46,538 bases of DNA from an uncultured Bacteroides sp. (lineage in GTDB: Bacteria > Bacteroidota > Bacteroidia > Bacteroidales > Bacteroidaceae), in contig CAMFND010000051.1 in NCBI GenBank assembly GCA_945965395.1, forward strand, positions 1-46,538, written 5' to 3'. The position numbers were made by a program, and so were the translations under genes. Below the pieces are notes generated by a model. The model made no database searches and was not told the origin of the DNA. It was given only the letters and a program-made list of their open reading frames with translations. Positions 17,949 through 25,041 of this stretch are shown in pieces (the first letter of the stretch is position 1; each line of letters starts with the position of its first letter).

Positions 17949-18509
17949 TTACGTCCATTTACCACTCTTTAAACCATCTGTAAACTCTCCTTTTATGGTG
18001 TAATAAGGCTTGCCGCCTTTCCATTGTCCCTCTATAAGAAGTTCCCCCGTCGTGGGGCTGTATTGTCTTTCTATTCCATGTTCCTGACTGCGGTGCTATT
18101 CATTTTCCGATTCGGTCTTGCCGTCGCTTAAGCAGGTGGTTACTTTTCCATTAATCTTGCCGGACAACATGGGAGTGTCCTTGCGGTGGGTTTGTCCGTC
18201 TTGGTAATATTCCACGAACAGCCCGCTACGCTGGCCGTCCTCATAGAAGCCTTCTTCTCGCAGTACCCCGTCGCATAAACGCTTGTATTCTCCGTGCATA
18301 AGTTCTTTCTTTAGCTTCACTACTTTTTCATCCAATCCTCGTTTGATATGGTATGTTCCGTTGAGAGGTTTCTTCTTACCTTTCTTATGATATACCACAC
18401 GCTGGTAGCTGTCTGTCGTTGTTTCTATCTCTCTCCATTCGATTACCTGCTATGCACAAAACGTACTGCAAAATAGCAGGGCTATGATTAGTGTAAAAAT
18501 TCTGTTCAT
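17949..18509 (-). pseudogene. secreted MORN-repeat (YwqK-like) protein interrupted by two in-frame TAG codons
   Basis: A single frame runs from ATG at 18509 to TAA at 17949 with two amber codons and no frameshift. It encodes a signal peptide (MNRIFTLIIALLFCSTFCA), then TAG at 18450-18452, then MORN-like repeats (LMHGEYKRLCDGVLREEGFYEDGQ, GLFVEYYQDGQ-type units), a second TAG at 18096-18098, and a last repeat ending GEFTDGLKSGKWT. Such repeats occur in YwqK-type antitoxin/immunity proteins. Both TAGs could come from CAG by one transition. A GTG-started fragment (18398-18096) remains open but lacks the signal. Most simply this is a pseudogene; amber suppression is the alternative. Confidence 0.7.
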
Positions 18510-18563
18510 AACACTTGCTTTTATGTTATACTATTTTTATCCGGTTTGATATGTGCTTATCCA

Positions 18564-18571
18564 CAAAAATA
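18564..18571 (-). promoter_or_regulatory. -7 element (TATTTTTG) before the MORN pseudogene
   Basis: On the minus strand TATTTTTG fits TAnnTTTG, with TTG triplets 18 and 22 bases upstream. It would start transcription about 50 bases before the signal-peptide ATG and may drive the whole minus-strand island. Confidence 0.45.
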
Positions 18572-18725
18572 GAAAAAAATATTGAAAATCAATCAATAAC
18601 AACGGATTAAAAACAATCTTTATCACGTAGAAAACAGAATGGCAGCTAATGAAAATTTTGGTATATATTGATTATTTCTGGCAGGTGGGAGAATCTATAT
18701 CACAGAACAAGTCACATTATTCCAA

Positions 18726-18807
18726 AAACGCAAGTACGTTCGATCTAAAACGCAAGTGCGTTTGACTTGAAACACAAGTGCGTTTTGGATTGAACGCAAG
18801 GGCGTTT
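18726..18807 (-). repeat. 22-bp-period array of a 16-bp palindromic repeat, 4 units (array 1)
   Basis: Four 16-bp units start at 18726, 18748, 18770 and 18792, exactly 22 bp apart, with unrelated 6-bp spacers. The best unit is AAACGCAAGTGCGTTT, an inverted repeat of AAACGC with GCGTTT around a short centre; the other three differ by one to three bases. The reverse complement is the unit of the array at 42344-42469, so the two arrays lie in opposite orientation. No gene overlaps it. The remaining sequence of the 18510-19062 gap holds a promoter, two hairpins and a terminator. Confidence 0.85.
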
Positions 18808-18904
18808 TGAAAGACAAAGAAAAACGTCTTTTCAGAGAGGAAAAAAGACGAATCTTGATGGGCTGTCGGAGTTGGCAGGCATTTTTACAAACTATATATA
18901 CGCG

Positions 18905-18941
18905 GGTGTGGAAAAATACAAGGTTTATATTTTTCCACACC
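18905..18941. other. 14-bp perfect hairpin with A+T arms in non-coding DNA
   Basis: GGTGTGGAAAAATA (18905-18918) pairs perfectly with TATTTTTCCACACC (18928-18941) around a 9-base loop, and TATATATA stretches outside could extend it after an internal bulge. A smaller hairpin (CGTCTTTT/AAAAGACG, 18825-18850) lies just before. No U-tract follows, so it is not an obvious terminator. Confidence 0.6.
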
Positions 18942-19003
18942 TATATATATAATGTTAGAAAAACCGATGACACCCCCAACAAGAAAGTGCTTGGAAAGGA
19001 CAT

Positions 19004-19038
19004 AAAAAAAACGCTTTGATGTTAATATATCAAAGCGT
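19004..19038 (-). terminator. terminator of the SudAB/Nfn-like gene
   Basis: ACGCTTTGAT and ATCAAAGCGT form a perfect 10-bp stem with an 8-base loop. On the minus strand it is followed by seven T residues, 25 bases after the gene; on the plus strand T residues follow too, so it may act in both directions. Confidence 0.85.
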
Positions 19039-19062
19039 TTTTTATGATTTTCAAGCTTGTTT

Positions 19063-21357
19063 TTATGCCTGACGAAGCTGGCGGTCCATGGCTGCAGCCG
19101 CACGGCGTCCGTCACCCATCGCCAAGATTACAGTGGCTCCTCCACGCACGATGTCGCCACCAGCATAGATGGTCGGAATAGATGACTGCATGTCATCGTT
19201 GACAGCAATGGTTCCCTTTCGTCCCAGTTCCAAACCTTCAATTGAATTCGGCACAATCGGGTTAGGCGATACACCTACACTGACAATGGCCATGTCAATG
19301 TCGAGAGTTACTGTTGCTCCCGGAATGGCAACCGGACTACGACGACCGGAAGCATCAGGTTCACCCAGTTCCATTTTCTGCAATACCACCTGTTTTACAC
19401 GACCCTTCTCATCGGCAATGTATTCTATCGGATTGTGCAGTGTCAGGAATTCCACACCTTCTTCCTTGGCATGTTTCACTTCTTCCAAACGAGCCGGCAT
19501 TTCTGCTTCCGAACGACGGTAGATAATCATCGCTTTCTCTGCTCCCAGACGGCGTGCTGTACGTACAGAGTCCATTGCTGTATTTCCACCACCGATTACA
19601 GCCACTCGCTTACCGAATGTTACCGGAGTATCGGCATCTTCGCTGGCTGCATCCATCAGGTTCACACGTGTCAGGTACTCATTTGAAGACATGATGTTGA
19701 TGGAGTTCTCGCCCGGAATGTTCATGAAGTTAGGCAGTCCGGCACCCGAAGCAACAAAGATTCCCTTGAAGCCTTCGCTTTCGAGGTCTTCCACACTGAT
19801 GGTCTTACCTACGATGCAGTCCTTCACGAAAGTCACACCCATCTTAGACAGGTTTTCGATTTCCACATCCACAATCTTGTTCGGCAGACGGAATTCCGGA
19901 ATACCATATTTCAATACACCACCAATTTCATGCAGCGCCTCGAACACAGTTACATCATAACCCATCTTGGCCATATCGCCTGCAAACGACAATCCGGCAG
20001 GTCCTGAACCCACCACTGCAATCTTGATACTGTTCTTGGCTGCAATTTCAGGTACTGAAATCTGTCCGCTTTCACGTTCATAATCGGCCGCAAAACGTTC
20101 CAAGTAACCGATAGCCACCGCTTCATGCCCCATCTTCAGGTGAATACATTTCGATTCACACTGCTTTTCCTGCGGGCAGACACGTCCGCACACGGCCGGA
20201 AGCGCACTGGTCTTTTTCAGCGTACGCGCAGCTTCCAGGAATTCTCCACGTTCGATGTTTTTGACAAAGCCCGGAATATCAATACCTACCGGACAGCCTT
20301 CCATACAAGAAGGATTGGCACAGTCCAGACAACGCTTGGCTTCTGTCAGCGCCTGCTCTTCGCTCAGCCCCAAGTTCACTTCTTCCTTGCGGCTGTGTGA
20401 ACGGTATTCCGGATCCAGCTCGTTCATCTTCACGCGCGGAATAGCCACACGTTCCTTTGGCTTCATGCTCTTACGCAGCGCCTCACGCCATTCAGCGTTA
20501 CGTCCGGAGACAGCCTGTTCAGCTTCACAAGTTGCAGGTTTAGTATCCAGTTTATGAATTTCTTCACGCTCAATATCCTTGAAAGCACCCATACGTTTCA
20601 GCATCTCGTCGAAGTCTACCTGATGACCGTCGAATTCCGGACCATCCACGCATACGAACTTCGTCTTTCCGCCCACGGTGATACGGCAAGCACCACACAT
20701 ACCTGTGCCATCCACCATGATGGTGTTCAATGATACATCGGTCGGAATATCGTATTTCTTCGTCAGCAGGCAGACAAATTTCATCATGATAGCCGGACCA
20801 ATGGCAAAACACTTGTCCACCTTTTCACGCTTGATGACTGCTTCTACTCCTTCCGTAACCAGACCTTTCTGTCCGTAAGAACCGTCGTCCGTCATAATAA
20901 TCACTTCGTCCGAGCTCTCACGCATTTCCTTCTCAAGAATAATCAGTTCCTTGGTACGTCCGGCCAGCACGGTAATGACACGGTTTCCCGCAGCCTTCAA
21001 TGCCTGCACGATGGGCAACATCGGAGCCACACCTACGCCACCTCCTGCACAAACCACTGTCCCAAAGTTTTCAATATGAGTGGCTTTTCCAAGCGGACCT
21101 ACCACATCAGTAATATAATCGCCTTCATTCAGTTCGCACAAACGAGTAGATGAAAGACCAACCTTCTGCACCACCAAAGTAATGGTTCCCTTCACCGGAT
21201 CGGCTGCTGCGATGGTCAAAGGCATGCGTTCCCCCTTCTCGCCTACACGGACAATGACAAAATGTCCCGCCTTACGTGACTTTGCAATCAGCGGAGCCTC
21301 AATCACCAGTTTGAAAACCTTTTCGGAAAAATATTCCTTCTGAAGAATCTTGTTCAT
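19063..21357 (-). CDS. fused ferredoxin-NADP reductase-like / glutamate synthase small subunit-like flavoprotein (SudBA or NfnAB type)
   Basis: The 764-residue fusion has two parts. Residues 1-275 resemble SudB/NfnA/PyrK: an FAD/NAD reductase with a [2Fe-2S] cysteine cluster near 219-234 (CGACRI...FVCVDG). The rest resembles SudA/NfnB and the glutamate synthase small subunit: cysteine motifs CLDCANPSCMEGC (about 341) and CGRVCPQEKQCESKC (about 386), then dinucleotide sites GSGPAGLSFAG (about 448) and GGGNTAMDS (about 586). Automated annotation often calls this a dihydroorotate dehydrogenase electron-transfer/glutamate synthase bifunctional protein, but no large glutamate synthase subunit is nearby. 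It lies divergent from a ferredoxin-reducing oxidoreductase operon, so electron exchange between ferredoxin and NAD(P)H is the likely role. Confidence 0.87.
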   Translation of the reverse strand: MNKILQKEYFSEKVFKLVIEAPLIAKSRKAGHFVIVRVGEKGERMPLTIAAADPVKGTITLVVQKVGLSSTRLCELNEGDYITDVVGPLGKATHIENFGTVVCAGGGVGVAPMLPIVQALKAAGNRVITVLAGRTKELIILEKEMRESSDEVIIMTDDGSYGQKGLVTEGVEAVIKREKVDKCFAIGPAIMMKFVCLLTKKYDIPTDVSLNTIMVDGTGMCGACRITVGGKTKFVCVDGPEFDGHQVDFDEMLKRMGAFKDIEREEIHKLDTKPATCEAEQAVSGRNAEWREALRKSMKPKERVAIPRVKMNELDPEYRSHSRKEEVNLGLSEEQALTEAKRCLDCANPSCMEGCPVGIDIPGFVKNIERGEFLEAARTLKKTSALPAVCGRVCPQEKQCESKCIHLKMGHEAVAIGYLERFAADYERESGQISVPEIAAKNSIKIAVVGSGPAGLSFAGDMAKMGYDVTVFEALHEIGGVLKYGIPEFRLPNKIVDVEIENLSKMGVTFVKDCIVGKTISVEDLESEGFKGIFVASGAGLPNFMNIPGENSINIMSSNEYLTRVNLMDAASEDADTPVTFGKRVAVIGGGNTAMDSVRTARRLGAEKAMIIYRRSEAEMPARLEEVKHAKEEGVEFLTLHNPIEYIADEKGRVKQVVLQKMELGEPDASGRRSPVAIPGATVTLDIDMAIVSVGVSPNPIVPNSIEGLELGRKGTIAVNDDMQSSIPTIYAGGDIVRGGATVILAMGDGRRAAAAMDRQLRQA

Positions 21358-21411
21358 AATTCTATCTGATAAGTTAATTATTTAGTTGTTTCTTTTGTAA
21401 ATAAATTGCCA

Positions 21412-21442
21412 CAAAGTTACAAGAAATAATAACACAATCAAA
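21412..21442 (-). promoter_or_regulatory. Bacteroidales promoter of the SudAB/Nfn-like gene
   Basis: On the minus strand TTTG (21442-21439) and TAACTTTG (21419-21412) are 19 bases apart, an excellent consensus match; the ATG follows 54 bases after the -7. The 352-base gap to the divergent TPR gene otherwise shows only A+T-rich sequence. Confidence 0.8.
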
Positions 21443-21674
21443 TAGATTTCGTTCATTCAATAAACTTTTGATAAGAACTTGAATTATCAGACAGCCCTAA
21501 TGTATCTTTCTTTACCCATTACAACTAGTTAGATATGCATCTTTTTCAGTTGAAACGGAATAAACACTCATGAAATATTTTAATAACCAACAAGTTGCAC
21601 AATCACAAAAAGAAAAAAATCGGTAGTTTTTACTATTTATTTCGTAAAAATGATTCTTGTACCAAATTAAAGAG

Positions 21675-21682
21675 TATCTTTG
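21675..21682 (+). promoter_or_regulatory. -7 element (TATCTTTG) of the TPR/2-oxoacid oxidoreductase operon
   Basis: TATCTTTG lies 27 bases before the TPR gene ATG. A TTG is present upstream but at a short 15-base distance, so the -33 is weak. Confidence 0.6.
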
Positions 21683-21709
21683 TAAGGTTACAATATGACA
21701 TAAAAGACC

Positions 21710-21988
21710 ATGAATGAACAACTGAATCACATCAGACAACTGATAAATGAAGGACATGCAGACACCGCTATATCTCGCCTGAATGATTGGTTGCAAACGG
21801 CTTCCTCGCCCACGGCGGAAGCATATTATCTTTTGGGAAACGCCTATCGGAAAAAAGGTGACTGGCAGGGGGCGCTCAACAATTATCAGGAAGCGATTGC
21901 CCTAGACCCGGAAAGTCCGGCAGCTGATGCCCGAAAGATGGTGATGGATATACTTAACTTTTATAATAAAGATATGTTTAATCAATAA
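21710..21988 (+). CDS. small tetratricopeptide repeat protein
   Basis: The 92-residue protein carries about two TPR units; the second is canonical (AEAYYLLGNAYRKKGDWQGALNNYQEAIALDP in consecutive helices, about residues 37-68). There is no signal peptide, so it is cytoplasmic. It opens the 2-oxoacid:ferredoxin oxidoreductase operon, 12 bases before the ferredoxin subunit, and may help assemble the complex, which is inference from position only. Confidence 0.8.
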   Translation: MNEQLNHIRQLINEGHADTAISRLNDWLQTASSPTAEAYYLLGNAYRKKGDWQGALNNYQEAIALDPESPAADARKMVMDILNFYNKDMFNQ

Positions 21989-22000
21989 GAGATATATACT

Positions 22001-22231
22001 ATGGCTAAGATGAAAGGTGTGGTTATCGTAAATACCGAACGCTGCAAGGGATGCAACTTATGTGTGGTAGCATGCCCGCTGCATGTGTTGTCACTCACCC
22101 CGAAAGTAAATCAAAAAGGATATAATTACGTACAGCAGGTAGTAGAAGATACCTGTAATGGATGCTCTTCGTGCGCCATTGTGTGCCCGGACGGTTGTCT
22201 GACCGTGTACAGAGCGAAAAGTGAAGAATAA
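22001..22231 (+). CDS. 2x[4Fe-4S] ferredoxin subunit of 2-oxoacid:ferredoxin oxidoreductase
   Basis: This 76-residue protein has two classical clusters, CKGCNLCVVACP (residues about 14-25) and CNGCSSCAIVCP (about 51-62). It is the delta/ferredoxin-like subunit that passes electrons from the thiamine enzyme to soluble ferredoxin. It sits directly before the alpha subunit gene, as in the multi-subunit Kor/Vor enzymes. Confidence 0.9.
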   Translation: MAKMKGVVIVNTERCKGCNLCVVACPLHVLSLTPKVNQKGYNYVQQVVEDTCNGCSSCAIVCPDGCLTVYRAKSEE

Positions 22232-22260
22232 AAATGCCCAACAAGCAAAATCGAAAAATT

Positions 22261-23343
22261 ATGGCAGAAGAAGTTGTTCTTATGAAAGGTAACGAGGCCA
22301 TAGCCCATGCCGCCATCCGTATCGGCGTGGACGGTTACTTCGGTTACCCTATCACCCCCCAATCTGAAGTATTGGAAACGCTTGCCGAGCAGAAGCCGTG
22401 GGAAACTACCGGAATGGTAGTCCTTCAGGCTGAAAGTGAAGTGGCAGCAATTAATATGGTATACGGAGGCGCCGGCAGTGGAAAAATGGTCATGACTTCA
22501 TCCTCCAGTCCGGGCGTCAGTCTGAAGCAGGAAGGTATCTCCTACATCGCAGGTGCGGAACTTCCTTGTCTGGTGGTCAACGTAATGCGAGGAGGTCCGG
22601 GTCTAGGTACCATCCAGCCCAGTCAGGCCGACTATTTCCAGACGACCAAGGGAGGCGGTCACGGCGACTACCACCTGATTGCGCTGGCTCCGGCTTCCGT
22701 ACAGGAAATGGCTGACTTTGTAGGACTGGCTTTCGACCTGGCTTTCAAATACCGCAATCCGGCTATGATTCTGGCCGACGGTGTAATCGGTCAGATGATG
22801 GAAAAGGTAGTGCTTCCGGAATATCGCCCCAGACGTATAGAAGAAGAGATTCTGGCACAATGCCCGTGGGCTACAACTGGTTGCAAGGGCCGCAAGCCCA
22901 ATATCATCACCTCACTGGAACTGGATCCGGCCATTATGGAGCAGCGCAACTTGCATTTGCAGGCTAAATACGCAGAAATCGAAGAAAAAGAAGCACGTTA
23001 CGAGGAACTTGACACTGAAGATGCTGAATATCTGATTGTAGCTTTCGGTTCTTGTGCACGTATCGCACAGAAAGCCATGGAGCATGCACGCGAAGAAGGT
23101 ATCAAGGTAGGTCTGTTCCGTCCGATTACATTATGGCCGTTCCCGAGCAAGGCCCTGAAAGAAAGAGCCAAACAGGTGAAAGGTATCCTGACCGTGGAAC
23201 TGAACAGCGGACAGATGATTGAAGATGTCCGTCTGGCCGTAGAATGTAAGGTACCCGTAGAACATTTCGGACGTCTGGGAGGTATCGTGCCCGACCCGGA
23301 TGAAGTAATCGAAGCCATCAAGGAAAAACTGATTCAGAAATAA
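22261..23343 (+). CDS. vorB: 2-oxoacid:ferredoxin oxidoreductase alpha subunit (VorB/KorA type)
   Basis: The 360-residue subunit has the pyrimidine-binding domain signature YPITPQSE near residue 32, the GAGSGKMVMTSSSSPG segment and a C-terminal domain II (EYLIVAFGSCARIAQ, GLFRPITLWPFP). The enzyme oxidatively decarboxylates a 2-oxo acid to the acyl-CoA and reduces ferredoxin. In Bacteroides this subunit is commonly annotated as 3-methyl-2-oxobutanoate dehydrogenase VorB, but 2-oxoglutarate (KorA) is equally possible; sequence reading cannot fix the substrate. The frame is open from 22234; the start at 22261 gives the family N-terminus MAEEVVLMKGNEA. Confidence 0.88.
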   Translation: MAEEVVLMKGNEAIAHAAIRIGVDGYFGYPITPQSEVLETLAEQKPWETTGMVVLQAESEVAAINMVYGGAGSGKMVMTSSSSPGVSLKQEGISYIAGAELPCLVVNVMRGGPGLGTIQPSQADYFQTTKGGGHGDYHLIALAPASVQEMADFVGLAFDLAFKYRNPAMILADGVIGQMMEKVVLPEYRPRRIEEEILAQCPWATTGCKGRKPNIITSLELDPAIMEQRNLHLQAKYAEIEEKEARYEELDTEDAEYLIVAFGSCARIAQKAMEHAREEGIKVGLFRPITLWPFPSKALKERAKQVKGILTVELNSGQMIEDVRLAVECKVPVEHFGRLGGIVPDPDEVIEAIKEKLIQK

Positions 23344-23346
23344 GCT

Positions 23347-23520
23347 ATGGATACCGATAGAATAAGAGCCGTCTTAAACGTACTGTTTATGATTGGAGCA
23401 TTGATTTCCGTCATTCTCTACTTCACACTGGGTGAAGACAAGACCGTATTCTTTTATGTGTGCGGTGCCTCTCTTTTCCTGAAGATGATGGAATTCGTGT
23501 TTCGTTTCTTTCTACGATAA
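23347..23520 (+). CDS. 57-residue two-helix membrane protein inside the oxidoreductase operon
   Basis: The ORF begins three bases after the alpha subunit stop and ends 18 bases before the beta subunit start, so it is translated in the operon. It has two hydrophobic helices (VLNVLFMIGALISVILYF and VFFYVCGASLFLKMMEFVF) joined by a short acidic loop (TLGEDKT), and an Arg-containing C-terminus. I know no named family. It could tether the soluble enzyme to the membrane, but there is no direct evidence. Confidence 0.75.
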   Translation: MDTDRIRAVLNVLFMIGALISVILYFTLGEDKTVFFYVCGASLFLKMMEFVFRFFLR

Positions 23521-23538
23521 ACTACAGGAGAACTAATT

Positions 23539-24312
23539 ATGACAAAAGAAGATATAATCAAACCTGAAAATCTGGTTTATCAGAAGCCTCGCCTGCTGAA
23601 CGATAACCCTATGCACTACTGCCCGGGATGTAGCCACGGAGTAGTTCACAAACTGATTGCCGAAGTCATCGACGAAATGGGCATGGCCGAGAAAGCTGTC
23701 GGAGTAAGTCCGGTAGGTTGTGCCGTGTTCATGTATAATTATCTGGATATAGACTGTCAGGAAGCTGCACACGGACGTGCACCTGCCCTGGCTACTGCCA
23801 TCAAGCGCTTATGGCCCGACCGCCTGGTATTCACTTATCAGGGCGACGGTGACCTGGCCTGCATCGGTACAGCCGAAACCATTCATGCCCTGAACCGCGG
23901 AGAAAATATCACCATCATTTTCATCAACAATGCCATTTACGGTATGACCGGCGGACAGATGGCTCCGACCACGCTGGTAGGTATGAAGACTTCTACCTGC
24001 CCGTACGGACGTGTTCCGGAAATCCATGGTTACCCGCTGAAGATGACCGAAATTGCCGCTACACTGGAAGGTACTGCTTACGTAACCCGCCAGTCAGTAC
24101 AGTCAGTGGCTGCCATCCGCAAGGCCAAGAAAGCCATCCGCAAGGCATTCGAATGCTCCATGCAGAAAAAAGGCTCCAGCCTGGTAGAAATCGTATCTAC
24201 CTGCAACTCCGGATGGAAAATGACACCCGAAGCCGCCAACAAATGGATGGAAGAACACATGTTCCCCTTCTACCCGCTGGGCGACCTGAAAGATACTACC
24301 GAAAATAAATAA
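23539..24312 (+). CDS. 2-oxoacid:ferredoxin oxidoreductase beta subunit (thiamine diphosphate-binding)
   Basis: This 257-residue subunit binds thiamine diphosphate through GDGDLACIGTAE...FINNAIYGMTGGQ (about residues 98-135), the GDG-NN motif. HYCPGCSHG near residue 26 is the cysteine-containing signature of the family, and SPVGCAVF follows. It works with the alpha subunit as the catalytic core and is 257 residues long, as expected for separate beta subunits. It lies between the small membrane protein and the gamma subunit. Confidence 0.92.
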   Translation: MTKEDIIKPENLVYQKPRLLNDNPMHYCPGCSHGVVHKLIAEVIDEMGMAEKAVGVSPVGCAVFMYNYLDIDCQEAAHGRAPALATAIKRLWPDRLVFTYQGDGDLACIGTAETIHALNRGENITIIFINNAIYGMTGGQMAPTTLVGMKTSTCPYGRVPEIHGYPLKMTEIAATLEGTAYVTRQSVQSVAAIRKAKKAIRKAFECSMQKKGSSLVEIVSTCNSGWKMTPEAANKWMEEHMFPFYPLGDLKDTTENK

Positions 24313-24327
24313 TTATTTGCACATTAT

Positions 24328-24870
24328 ATGAAAGAGGAAATTATCATAGCAGGATTTGGAGGTCAGGGAGTTCTTTCCATGGGAAAAATCCTGGCATATT
24401 CCGGCCTGATGGAAAACAAGGAGGTGACTTGGATGCCAGCCTACGGTCCGGAACAGCGCGGAGGTACGGCCAACGTCACTGTCATTGTGAGCGACGAGCG
24501 TATCTCATCCCCGATTCTCAGCAAGTATGACACAGCCATCATCCTGAACCAGCCTTCGCTTGCCAAGTTTGAGAACAAGGTAAAACCGGGCGGTGTATTG
24601 ATTTACGACGGATACGGCATCATCAACCCTCCTACCCGCAAGGACATCCATGTGTATCGCATTGATGCCATGGACGAAGCCAACGAACGGAAGATGGCCA
24701 AGACCTTCAACATGATTGTATTGGGAGGTTTGCTGAAAATCCGTCCCATCGTATCAATCGAAAGTGTGGTGAAAGCCCTGCGCAAAACTTTGCCCGAGCG
24801 TCATCATCACCTGATTCCGATGAACGAAGAAGCCATACGCATCGGTATGGACATTATCAAGGAAGTCTGA
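24328..24870 (+). CDS. 2-oxoacid:ferredoxin oxidoreductase gamma subunit
   Basis: The 180-residue protein starts with IIIAGFGGQGVLSMG, the signature of the gamma domain of 2-oxoacid:acceptor oxidoreductases, followed by PAYGPEQRGGTANVTVIVSD. It likely contacts coenzyme A. It is the last gene of the operon and is followed by a strong terminator. Confidence 0.92.
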   Translation: MKEEIIIAGFGGQGVLSMGKILAYSGLMENKEVTWMPAYGPEQRGGTANVTVIVSDERISSPILSKYDTAIILNQPSLAKFENKVKPGGVLIYDGYGIINPPTRKDIHVYRIDAMDEANERKMAKTFNMIVLGGLLKIRPIVSIESVVKALRKTLPERHHHLIPMNEEAIRIGMDIIKEV

Positions 24871-24898
24871 TTCCTTACCGGAAGCATACTTCTATCTT

Positions 24899-24953
24899 GC
24901 AGGCTGCCAGTGCATTTACAGAAAGAAATGCAGTTGGCAGCCTGCTTCTTTTT
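24899..24953 (+). terminator. terminator of the 2-oxoacid oxidoreductase operon
   Basis: GCAGGCTGCCA pairs perfectly with TGGCAGCCTGC; an inner TGCATTT/AAATGCA stem extends it. TTCTTTTT follows. Confidence 0.88.
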
Positions 24954-25026
24954 CCGGAGTTTCACTTCTGACACCTCCAATGCTACTTTTTGAAAGCCAC
25001 AATCTCCCGTTTTCGCATTTTTATTG

Positions 25027-25034
25027 TATCTTTG
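25027..25034 (+). promoter_or_regulatory. -7 element (TATCTTTG) of the putative porin gene
   Basis: TATCTTTG ends eight bases before the ATG at 25042, implying a very short leader. No TTTG stands at the standard -33 distance. Confidence 0.5.
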
Positions 25035-25041
25035 CCCCATT

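Noticed and set aside
18726..18807. CRISPR array (regular repeats with spacers)
   Set aside because: Repeat 16 bp and spacers 6 bp are far too short, repeats are degenerate, and no cas genes are present.
18807..19019. Plus-strand 70-codon ORF
   Set aside because: Runs through the repeat array and the hairpins, has no start signals and odd composition.
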